Shown piece after piece: positions 1 through 9,983 of a stretch of 64,000 bases of DNA. The position numbers were made by a program, and so were the translations under genes. Source of the stretch: Hafnia alvei (GTDB taxonomy: Bacteria > Pseudomonadota > Gammaproteobacteria > Enterobacterales > Enterobacteriaceae). Every line of letters starts with the position of its first letter. The first letter of the stretch is position 1. Location of the stretch: the NCBI RefSeq assembly GCF_900095695.1, contig NZ_FMIQ01000064.1:1-64000 (forward strand), given 5' to 3'. The notes below the pieces were generated by a model. It did no database searches and was not told where the DNA came from. It worked only from the letters and a program-made list of their open reading frames with translations.

Positions 1-8
1 TTTTATCA

Positions 9-42
9 AATAAATAACCGCTAACGCGGCTATTTATTATTT
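9..42. terminator. Hairpin with flanking A/T tracts downstream of mobB
   Basis: A 13-bp stem (one mismatch) around a 4-base loop lies just beyond the mobB stop. T-rich sequence follows on the + strand and TGATAAAA on the - strand, so it may terminate mobBA, a gene entering from the left, or both. Confidence 0.6.
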
Positions 43-56
43 TGTGTAGATCGATC

Positions 57-569
57 TTACTGCTTTTCTAACCACTCTTCGATGAAATCTGCAATGTGTC
101 CGATGTTATTAATATCTAACATAGGGATATTGCAGCTGATGTCTCCATCGCTTGCTAGCATCACCACGTGATCGTCAATTATTCCAGCAAAAGGCTTCCC
201 AACTGATTCGCGATATAACGCGATCTTAGGAATAGGTTCATGCTTAAAGCCTTCAACCAAAATAAGGTCGCAGCGCGAGGGATCGATCTTCGAAGCCAGA
301 AATTGCAAATCCAGCGGCTCTTCTTCTGGCGTTTCCGTCATCAGCGCCCATCGTTTATCACTTGCCACCAAGGTTTGCTCTGCTCCTGCTTTACGGAGCT
401 CATAGCTATCTTTTCCCGGTGTATCAATATCCATATCATGGTGTGTGTGCTTAATAAGCGCGATCCTTATCCCTTTAGCATTCAGCAGCGGAATAAGCTT
501 CTTCAATAATGTTGTTTTTCCTGTCCCGCTATAAGCGGCTATACCAAGCAAAGGTATGTTGTTCTTCAT
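57..569 (-). CDS. mobB: Molybdopterin-guanine dinucleotide biosynthesis protein MobB
   Basis: 170-aa P-loop protein of the MobB family, a GTP-binding accessory factor that works with MobA when GMP is attached to molybdopterin to give the bis-MGD cofactor of DMSO-reductase-type enzymes. The N-terminus shows a Walker A motif (SGTGKTT, about residues 14-20) and an IKHTHHD segment typical of the family. The start is placed at the ATG at 569 because it overlaps the mobA stop in an ATGA arrangement, implying translational coupling; a longer reading would begin inside mobA. Second gene of the mobA-mobB operon. Confidence 0.93.
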   Translation of the reverse strand: MKNNIPLLGIAAYSGTGKTTLLKKLIPLLNAKGIRIALIKHTHHDMDIDTPGKDSYELRKAGAEQTLVASDKRWALMTETPEEEPLDLQFLASKIDPSRCDLILVEGFKHEPIPKIALYRESVGKPFAGIIDDHVVMLASDGDISCNIPMLDINNIGHIADFIEEWLEKQ

Positions 570-1150
570 TTTTGTTCCTTTAGCTTCTGCTCGTAGCGCA
601 AACACTCTTCGTATGTATTGAAATTAATAAAGCACTCTTCTGTGGGATACGTAACTCTTTGGGCTTCAAATTGTTCTAAAAATATCATTAATTTACGCTC
701 GCCTCGTTCAAGATAATTCATCAGAGGTGAAATAAGGGAGCGGTGCAATAGCACAATTGTTGGATGTGCTCTGCTTCCATCAAATATGTATGCGGCCATT
801 TTGTCTGCTTTAGATGTCCATAGGTGATGCACAATATCTGTTGGAATAAAAGGAACATCACATGGAGCAAACACAACCCATTCATGTTGGCTTTGTTGTA
901 AGCCGCTTAGCATTCCTGCTAATGGTCCGGGATAATCATTAAGAACATCGGGGAATACGCTTAGCCCTGAACGTTGGTAAGTTGATATATTACGATTAGC
1001 ATTGATGGACAGCCTTGTTACCTGGGGTGCCAGCGTTTCCTGCACATATTGATAGAGAGGCTTGCCATTGAGTAGAACGAGGCCTTTATCATTACCGCCC
1101 ATTCTAGAGGCTCTTCCTCCAGCTAGAATTACGCCTTCGATGTCATGCAT
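566..1150 (-). CDS. mobA: Molybdenum cofactor guanylyltransferase MobA
   Basis: 194-aa nucleotidyltransferase that transfers GMP from GTP to Mo-molybdopterin in the cytoplasm. The GT-A-like signature LAGGRASRMGGNDKGL occupies residues 9-24, and a DVPF acidic metal-binding motif follows near residue 100. Length matches E. coli MobA. First gene of the operon with mobB (4-base overlap). It is divergent from yihD, with the shared promoter region at 1151-1316, as in E. coli. Confidence 0.96.
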   Translation of the reverse strand: MHDIEGVILAGGRASRMGGNDKGLVLLNGKPLYQYVQETLAPQVTRLSINANRNISTYQRSGLSVFPDVLNDYPGPLAGMLSGLQQSQHEWVVFAPCDVPFIPTDIVHHLWTSKADKMAAYIFDGSRAHPTIVLLHRSLISPLMNYLERGERKLMIFLEQFEAQRVTYPTEECFINFNTYEECLRYEQKLKEQK

Positions 1151-1316
1151 ACAGGGTCTCTCTCTGTAACTAATAGCGTATTGTAACGTGCCTGCACCAT
1201 ACTTTCCTGCGCGTGTAATAGTTTGTAAAAAGTGAATGTTATACGTGCAGGGGCTATCTTTGGTAAATTAAGACTGATAATTTGTCTGCCCATTAAGCAT
1301 CAGGGAGAAATACACA

Positions 1317-1586
1317 ATGAAATGCCATCGCGTTAATGAACTTATTGAACTGATCCATCCAGCTTGGCAACAAGAACCTGATTTAAATCTGGTCCAATTT
1401 TTACAAAAACTTGCCGATGAAGCAGGATTTAAAGGCAATTTAGCTGACCTGACCGACGATATTCTCATTTATCACCTCAAGATGCGTAATAGCGCCAGCA
1501 CTGAAGTTATCCCTGGTCTAAAGAAAGACTACGAGGAAGACTTTAAGACCGCTATTCTGCGCGCTAGAGGCGTAATTAAAGACTAA
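1317..1586 (+). CDS. yihD: YihD family protein (DUF1040)
   Basis: 89-aa small acidic cytoplasmic protein that aligns along its whole length with E. coli YihD from memory; function unknown. A GGGAGA ribosome-binding sequence precedes the ATG. It sits between mobA (divergent) and srkA, the same place as in E. coli, which supports the assignment. No membrane segment or signal peptide is visible. Confidence 0.92.
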   Translation: MKCHRVNELIELIHPAWQQEPDLNLVQFLQKLADEAGFKGNLADLTDDILIYHLKMRNSASTEVIPGLKKDYEEDFKTAILRARGVIKD

Positions 1587-1673
1587 TTTCAGACAAGATA
1601 GCGCATAAACAGCGCGGTAGGTCGATTTGATAATGTTATCATCTTGGTTTATTGCGCGAGTTCTGGCCTGACT

Positions 1674-2660
1674 ATGACTAACCCAACTTTCAGTTTTCAA
1701 ACACTTACGCCAGATCTTATTCTCGATGCTATCGAGAGTACGGGGATCCGTATTGATTCAGGTTTAACCGAACTCAATAGCTATGAGAACCGCGTCTTTC
1801 AACTGATGGATGAAGATCGTCAGCGTTACGTTGCGAAGTTCTACCGTCCAGAAAGATGGTCAGATAGCCAAATCGGCGAGGAACATAGCTTTGCTCGAGA
1901 GCTTCATGATAGCGAGATCCCTGTTGTCGCGCCGTTATCATTAAATGGGCAAACGCTTCATCATTTTGCTGGTTATGCATTTACCCTATTTCCAAGCGTG
2001 GGCGGCCGCGCATATGAAATCGACAATGACGATCAGCTTGAATGGGTTGGGCGTTATATGGCGCGTATCCATCAAGTTGGTCAGCAGAAGCTCTTTACCG
2101 AGCGACCAACCATGGGGTTGGATGAGTATCTCTATCAGCCAAGAGCGGTTTTAGAGCGTACTTCATTAATACCCATAAAGCTTAAGCCTGCGTTTCTTGC
2201 TTCTTTAGATTCATTGATTTCGGAAGTTGAGCAGTATTGGACGACCGACTGGGCGCCGGTACGACTACATGGTGATTGCCATCCCGGCAATATTCTATGG
2301 CGAGATGGCCCGCTGTTTGTTGACTTAGATGACGCGCGCAATGGTCCTGCGATCCAAGATTTATGGATGCTATTGCACGGTGAGCGCCAAGAGCAGCTTA
2401 TCCAACTGGATATTTTGCTTGAAGCTTATGGCGAATTTGCTGATTTTGACTCTCAGCAGCTAAAACTAATAGAGCCTCTGCGTGCTATGCGTATGGTGCA
2501 CTATTTGGCATGGGTTGCCCGTCGTTGGCAAGATCCTGCCTTTCCAAAGAGTTTTCCGTGGATGACCGATGAGAGTTTCTGGTTGAGACAAACATCTGCC
2601 TTCATGGAGCAGGTTAGGCTGTTACAAGCACCACCGTTGCAGCTAATGCCGATGTATTAA
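1674..2660 (+). CDS. srkA: Stress response kinase A (SrkA/YihE/RdoA)
   Basis: 328-aa APH/choline-kinase-fold Ser/Thr protein kinase that in E. coli dampens the MazF-linked death pathway and responds to Cpx stress. The catalytic loop RLHGDCHPGNILW and the metal-binding FVDLDDA are both intact around residues 195-220. The start at 1674 gives exactly the E. coli length (328 aa); an in-frame start 10 codons upstream has no family support. It is followed after 32 bases by dsbA, the known Cpx-controlled srkA-dsbA pair. Confidence 0.95.
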   Translation: MTNPTFSFQTLTPDLILDAIESTGIRIDSGLTELNSYENRVFQLMDEDRQRYVAKFYRPERWSDSQIGEEHSFARELHDSEIPVVAPLSLNGQTLHHFAGYAFTLFPSVGGRAYEIDNDDQLEWVGRYMARIHQVGQQKLFTERPTMGLDEYLYQPRAVLERTSLIPIKLKPAFLASLDSLISEVEQYWTTDWAPVRLHGDCHPGNILWRDGPLFVDLDDARNGPAIQDLWMLLHGERQEQLIQLDILLEAYGEFADFDSQQLKLIEPLRAMRMVHYLAWVARRWQDPAFPKSFPWMTDESFWLRQTSAFMEQVRLLQAPPLQLMPMY

Positions 2661-2692
2661 ATCAAAAAACTTAAGACGATGGAGAAGTTCGC

Positions 2693-3316
2693 ATGAAAAA
2701 GATTTGGTTGGCGTTAGTTGGGATCGCAATGGCATTTGGTGCCTCTGCGGCTCAATTTTCTGAAGGCGATCAGTATGTGAAGCTAGATAAAAGCATCACT
2801 AATGAGCCACAGGTTTTAGAGTTTTTCTCATTCTACTGCCCGCATTGCTATGAGTTCGAAGAGGTTTACCACGTTTCTGATGCAGTACGCAAAGGCCTGC
2901 CAGAAGGCGTGAAAATGACCAAGTATCACGTCGAATTCTTAGGTCCATTGGGCAAGCAGTTAACTCAAGCATGGGCTGTTGCAATGGCTCTGGGTGTTGA
3001 AGATAAAATCACTCAGCCAATGTTTGAAGCTGTGCAGAAAACCCAGAGCGTTCAGAGCCCTGAAGATATCCGTAACGTCTTCATTAAAGCGGGCGTTAGC
3101 GCTGCAGACTACGATGGCGCGTTGAACAGCTTCGTAGTGAAATCCTTGGTTGTACAACAAGAGAAAGCGGCTGAAGATCTACAACTGCGTGGCGTTCCTG
3201 CTATCTTCGTTAATGGCAAATATATGGTCAAAAACGATGGGCTGGATACCAGCTCAATGGATTCCTACGTTCAGCAATTCTCTCACGTTGTAAATTTCCT
3301 ACTGAAACAGAAATAA
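2693..3316 (+). CDS. dsbA: Periplasmic thiol:disulfide oxidoreductase DsbA
   Basis: 207-aa thioredoxin-fold protein that introduces disulfides into exported proteins and is reoxidised by DsbB. Signal peptide about residues 1-20 (Lys-Lys, hydrophobic core, cut near ASA-AQ). The active site CPHC is at residues 49-52 and the cis-proline loop RGVPAIF near residue 170. RBS GGAGAAG precedes the ATG. It lies immediately after srkA and ends at a strong terminator. E. coli carries yihF next to dsbA; that gene is absent here. Confidence 0.97.
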   Translation: MKKIWLALVGIAMAFGASAAQFSEGDQYVKLDKSITNEPQVLEFFSFYCPHCYEFEEVYHVSDAVRKGLPEGVKMTKYHVEFLGPLGKQLTQAWAVAMALGVEDKITQPMFEAVQKTQSVQSPEDIRNVFIKAGVSAADYDGALNSFVVKSLVVQQEKAAEDLQLRGVPAIFVNGKYMVKNDGLDTSSMDSYVQQFSHVVNFLLKQK

Positions 3317-3339
3317 TCCGACGTTTGTCTCAGTAATAA

Positions 3340-3366
3340 AAAACCGGGCTTTTGCCCGGTTTTTTA
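3340..3366. terminator. Rho-independent terminator, dsbA / yihG convergent
   Basis: Stem CCGGGC/GCCCGG with a TTTT loop, an upstream A tract and a downstream T tract. It works on both strands and overlaps the yihG stop codon, so it probably serves both convergent genes. Confidence 0.9.
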
Positions 3367-4284
3367 TTTATGTGGTGCTGCGTACACCTTTTTAAGGTGC
3401 TCGATGAGCCGATCTTTTTGCAGCCAAAGATTGTTCAACCAGAGCTGGAAGTGTCGTTTAAAGGCCTTATCGTTGAAATAGTCGCCGTGCATTTCCGCTG
3501 TGATAGGCAATGTTTCTACTCGGACGACAATTTTCTTCATTCGGCCACAGAGTAGATCTAAGAATGGACTGTGATTATTGTCGGGGTAGACCAGCGTAAT
3601 ATTTAATACACGATCAAACTGATTGCCCAATGCGCTAAGAGTGAATGCGATGCCTGCTGCTTTGGGGGGAAGCAAATTTCGATAAGGGGAGTGTGTTTTT
3701 ACTCGTTTTTCTTCAGTGCTTCGCGAGCCTTCGACAAAATTAACAATAGTAGTTGGGCGCAGGCGAAATTTTTCGCAGGAACGACGTGTGGTTGCAATAT
3801 CTTTGCCGCGCAATTCAGGATGCTTAAATAAATAGCTGCGTGAATAGCGTTTCATAAACGGCATATCCAGCGCCCAGCAGGCTAAGCCAACAAAGGGAAC
3901 CCAAGCAAGCTGTTGCTTTAAAAAATACTTATTCATGGGAATGTGATTGCGCAATAGTACGCAGAGCACGACGATATCGGTCCAGCTTTTATGATTGCTG
4001 ATGACCAAATACCAATTGTCTTTGCTCAGACCTTCTAAACCGTCTATCTCCCACTTTAATCCAACGTTAAGCTTCATCAGTATCGATAAACCTTGGCACC
4101 AGCACCACATCATGAAATCAGCGAAGCTTGAGATATAACGCCAAATAAAAGGGATGGGGAGGAGTAGTTTCATGATGCCAGCCATCGTAATCGGTATAGA
4201 ACATAAAACTGTCACGAGGATGGTCAACGCCGTGGTTAACACAAATAGGATGGGTGATAGAACCAAGGCAATCAACGTAGGCAT
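3364..4284 (-). CDS. yihG: 1-acyl-glycerol-3-phosphate acyltransferase family protein YihG
   Basis: 306-aa inner-membrane PlsC-type acyltransferase. Two hydrophobic segments occupy about residues 5-30 and 38-60, followed by the catalytic NHKSWTD (NHx4D) motif near residue 97 and an EGSRST block (substrate site) further on. E. coli YihG (310 aa), at the same locus, has been linked to making specific lysophospholipid acylation products. It is divergent from polA with a 457-base spacer. Confidence 0.9.
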   Translation of the reverse strand: MPTLIALVLSPILFVLTTALTILVTVLCSIPITMAGIMKLLLPIPFIWRYISSFADFMMWCWCQGLSILMKLNVGLKWEIDGLEGLSKDNWYLVISNHKSWTDIVVLCVLLRNHIPMNKYFLKQQLAWVPFVGLACWALDMPFMKRYSRSYLFKHPELRGKDIATTRRSCEKFRLRPTTIVNFVEGSRSTEEKRVKTHSPYRNLLPPKAAGIAFTLSALGNQFDRVLNITLVYPDNNHSPFLDLLCGRMKKIVVRVETLPITAEMHGDYFNDKAFKRHFQLWLNNLWLQKDRLIEHLKKVYAAPHK

Positions 4285-4467
4285 TAGCTTATTCGTGTAA
4301 TAGCATTTGAGGAATCAAAGCGCGATTTTACCAGAAGGCTTATTGAACAACAGCATTTCGCCAGATATATGAAAGATAAATTCAAAAGTATTAGCGTAGT
4401 TGATTATTTAGACTAATCTGTATGAGTGCTAGCAGTAATATGAAAATAACGGTGACTAATTGAAATA

Positions 4468-4618
4468 TTATCCACATCGCGAGGGTGTTGGCTATTTTAT
4501 GTTCTGCTAGAGATTTTTACGTGTAAGTTATTTAAAAGACTAATGAAATTGTAAATAAAAGCAGGATAAGAACACCTATTATTAAAACCATGATCTTTTG
4601 TTCACAAACTTATCCACA
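4468..4618. promoter_or_regulatory. Two perfect DnaA boxes upstream of polA
   Basis: TTATCCACA occurs exactly at 4468-4476 and again at 4610-4618, both on the + strand, inside the 457-base yihG-polA spacer. The rest of the spacer is AT-rich. A TAAAAT hexamer at 4672-4677 is a plausible -10 for polA, with no convincing -35. DnaA stimulation of polA transcription has been reported in E. coli, so these boxes fit a conserved control. Confidence 0.7.
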
Positions 4619-4741
4619 ATTTGATCGTTCAGATCTGAATACTTGATCGCATTACTTATCAAATCTCCCGCTAAAATTCGTCTCTTGTCTCGAGGTATGG
4701 CATCCTTACCTCTAAGTCCACCATCACGATAAAGACATACT

Positions 4742-7546
4742 ATGGCCGAAATCCCTGAAAATCCCCTGATCCTAGTTGATGGATCCTCATACCTGTACCG
4801 TGCATACCATGCTTTTCCTCCGTTAACGAACCGTGCAGGAGAGCCAACAGGGGCAATGTATGGCGTGTTGAATATGCTGCGCAGCCTGATGCTGCAATAT
4901 CAGCCGAGTCACGTCGCTGTGGTATTCGACGCCAAAGGAAAGACTTTCCGTGATGAGCTGTTCGCTGAATACAAATCACATCGTCCACCCATGCCAGATG
5001 ACTTGCGTGAGCAAATAGAGCCGCTGCATAAAATGGTTCAGGCCGTTGGTTTGCCTCTTCTGGCCGTTTCTGGCGTCGAGGCTGATGATGTTATTGGTAC
5101 GTTGGCGCAGGCAGCTGAAAAGGCGGGACGCCATGTATTGATTAGCACCGGCGATAAAGATATGGCGCAGCTTGTGACGCCAAGTATCACGTTGATCAAC
5201 ACGATGAATAACACCATTTTGGGGCCACAGGAAGTTTGCGAAAAATATGGTGTGCCGCCGGAGTTAATCATCGATTTCCTCGCCCTGATGGGGGATTCCT
5301 CGGATAACATCCCTGGCGTGCCCGGCGTTGGCGAAAAAACGGCTCAGGCGCTGTTACAAGGTATTGGCAGCCTAAAACAGATCTATAGCGATTTGGATAA
5401 AGTAGCGACGCTGAGTTTCCGCGGTGCCAAAACGATGGGCGCTAAACTGGAGCTGAATAAAGATAAGGCCGATCTTTCATACCTGCTGGCGACGATTAAA
5501 ACTGATGTTGAGTTGGATATTACCTGCGACGATCTCCAGCTCAAGCCGATGGATACTGAACAGCTGCACGAGTTATTTAGCCGCTACGAGTTCAAACGCT
5601 GGTTAGAAGACGCTGAGGCTGGTTCTTGGCTCAGCGGTGAAAAGAAAGCACCAACGGCGCGCAAACCTGCAAAAGCTGACAGTGAGCCGCTGGCGGCGGC
5701 TGTGGTGGAAGAGGCTACGTCGGTTTTATCACAGGAAAATTACCAAACTATTCTGGATGAGTCAGCGCTGGATGATTTGATTACCAGCTTAAAATCAGCG
5801 AAGGTTTTTGCCTTCGATACTGAAACTGACTCTCTGGATGTCTTAACGACCAATCTGGTTGGTTTATCATTTGCAACTGCGCCGGGCGTCGCGGCTTATA
5901 TTCCGGTCGGCCATGATTATCTCGATGCGCCAGATCAACTGAGCCGAGATACAGTCTTGGCGAAGCTAAAACCCCTGTTGGAAGATGACAATCTTCATAA
6001 AGTTGGGCAGAACCTAAAATACGATCAAGGCGTCATGGCGCGTTATGGCATTGAGCTAAAAGGCATTGCATTCGACACCATGCTGGAATCGTATGATCTC
6101 GACAGCGTTGCCGGTCGTCATGATATGGACAGCTTGGCAGAGCGCCACTTAAACCATAAAACCATAACGTTTGAAGAAATTGCGGGTAAAGGTAAATCTC
6201 AGCTGACCTTTAACCAGATTGCACTTGAGCAGGCAGCCCCTTATGCGGCTGAAGATGCCGATGTGACTTTGCAGCTACACCTCAAACTTTGGCCACAGCT
6301 GGAAAAAGAAGCGGGTTTGAAGAAAGTCTTCACCGATATTGATATGCCTTTGGTTCCGGTACTTTCACGTATGGAGCGAACCGGCGTACTGATCGATAGC
6401 CATATTTTGGGCAAGCATTCTCAGGAACTGGCTATCCGTTTGGATGAGCTGGAGAAGAAGGCCCATGAGGCTGCGGGAGAACCCTTCAACCTCTCCTCGC
6501 CAAAACAGCTACAGGCGATTTTATTCGAAAAGCAGAAGCTGCCTGTTGTGAAAAAAACGCCGGGTGGCGCGCCTTCAACAAATGAAGAGGTGCTGGCTGA
6601 ATTAGCGGAGCAAGGCTTTGAACTGCCAACCATTATTTTGGAACACCGCGGTTTAGCGAAGTTAAAAAGCACGTACACGGACAAACTCCCGCAAATGATT
6701 AATGGTGCGACTGGTCGAGTCCATACGTCTTATCATCAAGCGGTTACCGCAACCGGACGGCTTTCCTCCAGCGATCCTAACCTGCAGAATATCCCAGTAC
6801 GTAATGATGAAGGACGCCGGATCCGTCAGGCTTTCATTGCGCCACAGGGCTATAAAATTGTTGCGGCCGACTACTCTCAGATTGAATTACGCATCATGGC
6901 GCACTTGTCGGGTGACAAAGGCCTGCTGGCAGCGTTTGCCGCCGGTAAAGATATTCACCGTGCAACGGCGGCAGAAGTCTTTGGCCTAGCGCTTGAAGAT
7001 GTCACCAGCGAACAACGCCGCAGTGCTAAAGCGATCAACTTTGGGCTGATTTATGGCATGAGTGCTTTTGGTTTGGCTCGTCAGCTGAATATTGCTCGTG
7101 GCGAAGCGCAGCGCTATATGGACCTCTATTTTGAGCGTTATCCTGGCGTGCTGGAATATATGGAGCGTACACGGCAGCAGGCGGCAGAGCAGGGATATGT
7201 AGAGACGCTAGATGGCCGTCGCCTCTATCTGCCGGAAATTCATTCCCGTAACGGTATGCGCCGTAAGGCGGCAGAACGCGCCGCGATCAACGCTCCGATG
7301 CAAGGAACCGCGGCTGATATTATCAAGCGTGCGATGATCGCCGTTGATGCATGGTTATTGGAACAGAAAGAACCTTTAGTTCGCATGATTATGCAGGTGC
7401 ATGATGAATTGGTCTTTGAAGTTCATGAGTCCATCATCGATCAAACGGTTGAGAAAGTTCGTGAACTGATGGAGAAAAGCCTTGAGTTGGCGGTTCCGTT
7501 AAAAGTTGATGTGGGTACCGGTGAAAACTGGGATCAAGCTCACTAA
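4742..7546 (+). CDS. polA: DNA polymerase I
   Basis: 934-aa family A polymerase for Okazaki fragment processing and repair. Domain order: 5'-3' exonuclease (about 1-300, acidic [10 protein letters not shown] and [18 protein letters not shown]), 3'-5' exonuclease (about 325-520, with intact DTETDSL metal-binding motif), polymerase (motif [16 protein letters not shown] near 710, motif [11 protein letters not shown] near 765, motif C VHDELVFE near 885). The length is close to the 928 aa of E. coli. It is followed by the sRNA gene spf, as in E. coli. All catalytic motifs are present. Confidence 0.98.
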   Translation: MAEIPENPLILVDGSSYLYRAYHAFPPLTNRAGEPTGAMYGVLNMLRSLMLQYQPSHVAVVFDAKGKTFRDELFAEYKSHRPPMPDDLREQIEPLHKMVQAVGLPLLAVSGVEADDVIGTLAQAAEKAGRHVLISTGDKDMAQLVTPSITLINTMNNTILGPQEVCEKYGVPPELIIDFLALMGDSSDNIPGVPGVGEKTAQALLQGIGSLKQIYSDLDKVATLSFRGAKTMGAKLELNKDKADLSYLLATIKTDVELDITCDDLQLKPMDTEQLHELFSRYEFKRWLEDAEAGSWLSGEKKAPTARKPAKADSEPLAAAVVEEATSVLSQENYQTILDESALDDLITSLKSAKVFAFDTETDSLDVLTTNLVGLSFATAPGVAAYIPVGHDYLDAPDQLSRDTVLAKLKPLLEDDNLHKVGQNLKYDQGVMARYGIELKGIAFDTMLESYDLDSVAGRHDMDSLAERHLNHKTITFEEIAGKGKSQLTFNQIALEQAAPYAAEDADVTLQLHLKLWPQLEKEAGLKKVFTDIDMPLVPVLSRMERTGVLIDSHILGKHSQELAIRLDELEKKAHEAAGEPFNLSSPKQLQAILFEKQKLPVVKKTPGGAPSTNEEVLAELAEQGFELPTIILEHRGLAKLKSTYTDKLPQMINGATGRVHTSYHQAVTATGRLSSSDPNLQNIPVRNDEGRRIRQAFIAPQGYKIVAADYSQIELRIMAHLSGDKGLLAAFAAGKDIHRATAAEVFGLALEDVTSEQRRSAKAINFGLIYGMSAFGLARQLNIARGEAQRYMDLYFERYPGVLEYMERTRQQAAEQGYVETLDGRRLYLPEIHSRNGMRRKAAERAAINAPMQGTAADIIKRAMIAVDAWLLEQKEPLVRMIMQVHDELVFEVHESIIDQTVEKVRELMEKSLELAVPLKVDVGTGENWDQAH

Positions 7547-7566
7547 GTGATGGTTAATTAACCTAT

Positions 7567-7690
7567 TTATGTAATTTAACTACATAAAATTGCGTTCATA
7601 ATGCCGTTTGCGCTGATTAATTGAACGTATTCTTGTAAGTTAGCTACAAAAAAGGGTTTTCCCCCGTCTGAAAATGTTGTAGAGTTACAG
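7567..7690. promoter_or_regulatory. TGTA/TACA palindromes upstream of spf
   Basis: TTATGTA-N7-TACATAA (7567-7587) and TTGTA-N7-TACAA (7633-7649) share one geometry, and a tighter TGTA-N4-TACA lies at 7678-7689 over the expected spf -10 region. They look like operators for a dimeric regulator, but I cannot name it; no classical CRP site is visible here. Confidence 0.35.
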
Positions 7691-7692
7691 AC

Positions 7693-7801
7693 GTAGGGTA
7701 CAGAGGTAAGATGTTCTATCTTTCAGACCTTTTACTTCACGTAATCGGATTTGGCTGAATATTAGCCGCCCCAGTCTTTTATGACTGGGGCGTTTTTTTT
7801 T
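7693..7801 (+). ncRNA. spf: Spot 42 small RNA
   Basis: About 109 nt, nearly identical from memory to E. coli Spot 42: it begins GTAGGGTACAGAGG, has the conserved central pairing region (TTTTACTTCACGTAATCGG) and ends in a 10-bp GC-rich terminator hairpin (7767-7792) with a run of T. Spot 42 is an Hfq-dependent sRNA that represses catabolic genes when glucose is abundant. The position between polA and engB is the standard one. In E. coli it represses genes of secondary carbon use, which makes the xyl and kgu genes here candidate targets (inference). Confidence 0.96.
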
Positions 7802-7856
7802 GTCCAAACCAAAAAAAGGCCGCCTCAGCGACCTTGTTCAATAAGATGTTAGGCAG

Positions 7857-8525
7857 CTATTCCCCGCCTTCTTCCTCATCTTCTTCAGACAGTGTTTCAG
7901 GCTCAATCTCACTGAACCACGTATTCAGTTTTTCACTCAGCTTATCGACGCCAAACTTCTTCAGTGAAGAAAACGCTTCAACCTGAATATCGCCCATAAA
8001 CGGCAAAATAGCCTCACGCACCATATTTAGCTGAGCTTTGCGTGCACCGGATGCCAACTTATCGGCTTTGGTGAGCAACAGCATAACTGGCAGGTTAACG
8101 TCTACGGCCCATTGGATCATTTGCTGATCGAGATCTTTCAGCGGATGGCGGATATCCATCAACACCACCAATCCCTTCAGGCAGTTACGTTTTTGCAGGT
8201 ATTCACCTAACGCTTTCTGCCATTTGCGTTTCATCTCTTCCGGAACTTCAGCATAACCATAGCCGGGTAAGTCAACCAGACGAATACCGTCGGTGACTTC
8301 AAACAGGTTAATCAGCTGAGTACGGCCTGGGGTTTTACTGGTACGTGCTAAGCCTTTTTGGTTGGTCAGCGTATTAAGTGCGCTGGATTTACCTGCGTTA
8401 GAGCGGCCAGCAAAGGCAACTTCAATTCCGGTATCGGCCGGCAGTGCGCGAATATCAGGGGCGCTGGTGACGAAGTGTGTCACATGATAGTTATAAGTTT
8501 TACGGTTCAAAACGTTCGTCTCCAT
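7857..8525 (-). CDS. engB: Ribosome biogenesis GTPase EngB (YihA/YsxC)
   Basis: TrmE-Era-EngA-YihA-type GTPase needed for 50S assembly and cell division. G1 [10 protein letters not shown]3 DLPGYG, G4 TKAD and an SSL G5 are intact; the C-terminus is acidic. I choose the ATG at 8525 (222 aa). A TTG five codons later, spaced behind a GGAG, would give 217 aa, nearer the 210 aa of E. coli, so the start is uncertain. A longer in-frame reading to 8633 would run through the palindrome at 8600 and lacks family support. Confidence 0.93.
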   Translation of the reverse strand: METNVLNRKTYNYHVTHFVTSAPDIRALPADTGIEVAFAGRSNAGKSSALNTLTNQKGLARTSKTPGRTQLINLFEVTDGIRLVDLPGYGYAEVPEEMKRKWQKALGEYLQKRNCLKGLVVLMDIRHPLKDLDQQMIQWAVDVNLPVMLLLTKADKLASGARKAQLNMVREAILPFMGDIQVEAFSSLKKFGVDKLSEKLNTWFSEIEPETLSEEDEEEGGE

Positions 8526-8599
8526 TAAAGCATGGGGGTATCTGGTGGGGATTATAACTGCATCAGCCGCAAAGAGCGCATAAAACCGCTGTTTATCTG

Positions 8600-8620
8600 C
8601 TGTAAGCTCACGGCTTACAG
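8600..8620. promoter_or_regulatory. Putative UvrY box upstream of csrC
   Basis: Perfect inverted repeat CTGTAAGC / GCTTACAG with a 5-base centre, about 180 bp upstream of the likely csrC start. The half-sites TGTAAG/CTTACA resemble the UvrY (SirA/GacA) inverted repeat known far upstream of csrB and csrC in E. coli; the spacing is one base longer than the E. coli csrB site. Confidence 0.55.
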
Positions 8621-8789
8621 CCGTGTAAGACATTGACCATTCGTTTTTCGGGCAATCACGTTTTCAGCTATAAGCCTGAATTTATTAAAGTAATAGATTC
8701 ATATAATTACAAAACAACGTGATAAAGATCACATGAGAGCGGGCGTGCTAACCCATTGTGAAAGTAAGCCAATACTTTAAAGTATCTTT

Positions 8790-9113
8790 CAACGCCAAGG
8801 ATAACGGCACGGAAAACTTCGTCAGGAAGACGAATCTCAGGGAACGCAAGAATGCGTAACGAGAGAAAGGATTCACGCTAAAGGAATTAGCGAAGATATA
8901 CAGGATGTATATCGTAAAGGAAGACACAAACTCAGGATGAGTTTAGCGCTGGGATTGGCGCAACAAGGACAAGAGCCTCAGGAAGAGGATGCTAGGAGCA
9001 AAACGGCAAAGGGAAAAACCGGGACGTTGACTGCATTCAAGGATTGAATTGCGTGAATATCCTTCATTTGAAGGCTAGAATTAAGGCGACAGTTTAGGCT
9101 GTCGCCTTTTTTC
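8790..9113 (+). ncRNA. csrC: CsrC-type CsrA-sequestering small RNA
   Basis: Non-coding stretch between engB and yihI, exactly where E. coli csrC lies. It carries 17 GGA trinucleotides between 8799 and 9043, many as AGGA or AAGGA in small predicted hairpin loops, the hallmark of RNAs that titrate CsrA. It ends in a hairpin AAGGCGACAG/CTGTCGCCTT (9083-9108) followed by T-rich sequence, nearly the same terminator as E. coli CsrC. A weak -35 TTGTGA (8756) and -10 TAAAGT (8778) with a 16-base spacer put the start near 8790. The 5' end is inferred. Confidence 0.88.
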
Positions 9114-9261
9114 TTTGTGTGCTTTCTGGTAGGGTGTGCGCATTGTCCGCCCCCTCAGCCTAAACGCCTGTTTTACGGGTGTCGGAGACTGGCGTATCAG
9201 GAATTAACCTGAGCTCGCTAATATTTCTCTACTCGATTTATCTCTCTGTGAGTACACGCTA

Positions 9262-9801
9262 ATGAGTCCTGCCAATAAAACGCCGAAAGCTAAAACTTCA
9301 GCGCCAAAACAAAAACGAAAAACCCGTGTTGAGCTCGATCTGGAAGCTCGCGCCCGTAAGCGCCAGAAAAAGCACCGCGGTAACAAATCGGGTGGCCGTG
9401 CCAACCCAGAAGCTGCCAATAAAAAAACCGGTGATGCAGCTAAAGTTGTAGATCCGCGCATCGGCAGTAAAGTGCCTGTATCGCTGGTGGCAACAGAAGT
9501 GAAGAAGCCAAAAGCAAAAACGCCTAAACCGGAAGCGAAAAAACGACTGACGCCAGAAGAAGAGCTGACTCAGTTGGAAAACGATCCGCGTCTGGATGCG
9601 CTGCTGATCCGCCTCGATGATGGCGAAGATCTCAACCAAGAAGAGCAAAGCTACGTCGACAATATGTTGGACCGTATTGATGCGCTGATGGAAGAGCTAG
9701 GCATCGAGTTGGGCGACGAAGATGACGAAGTCGACGAAGAAGAGCCAAAAGAAGACATCGTTAAATTGCTCAAACGCGGTAACCCGAAAGACGTATTTTA
9801 A
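9262..9801 (+). CDS. yihI: Der GTPase-activating protein YihI
   Basis: 179-aa highly charged protein: a Lys/Arg-rich N-terminal half ([19 protein letters not shown] motif) and an acidic C-terminal half ending in a Glu/Asp run. It matches E. coli YihI, which stimulates GTP hydrolysis by the ribosome-assembly GTPase Der and slows 50S maturation. The start at 9262 keeps the conserved basic block and is the first good ATG. It is followed closely by a small membrane ORF and hemN. Confidence 0.93.
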   Translation: MSPANKTPKAKTSAPKQKRKTRVELDLEARARKRQKKHRGNKSGGRANPEAANKKTGDAAKVVDPRIGSKVPVSLVATEVKKPKAKTPKPEAKKRLTPEEELTQLENDPRLDALLIRLDDGEDLNQEEQSYVDNMLDRIDALMEELGIELGDEDDEVDEEEPKEDIVKLLKRGNPKDVF

Positions 9802-9807
9802 TCGTCA

Positions 9808-9981
9808 ATGGGGCTAATCCTAACAATAGCCTTACTGCTTACGTGTTATCTGTTGTGGTTATTAGGTAAACTATGGTGGCTGTCGCGGCGTAAACAACGC
9901 TGGCGACAAGCTGCCATGACCCGCCAGTTTTCACGGCTTCCTCGTCACCGGTCTGGCAGACGAAATCATCGGAAGGAGTAA
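9808..9981 (+). CDS. Small single-pass membrane protein, 57 aa, between yihI and hemN
   Basis: The ORF starts 6 bases after the yihI stop and ends 2 bases before the hemN ATG. It encodes one hydrophobic helix (about residues 2-25, Leu/Ile/Trp-rich) followed by a strongly basic tail full of Arg, Lys and His. The tight packing suggests co-transcription, and its last codons supply the GGAAGGAG ribosome-binding site of hemN. Many gammaproteobacteria have a larger DUF2489-type membrane protein at this spot; this may be a shortened relative or a true small protein. Function unknown. No strong RBS of its own is seen. Confidence 0.5.
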   Translation: MGLILTIALLLTCYLLWLLGKLWWLSRRKQRWRQAAMTRQFSRLPRHRSGRRNHRKE

Positions 9982-9983
9982 GC

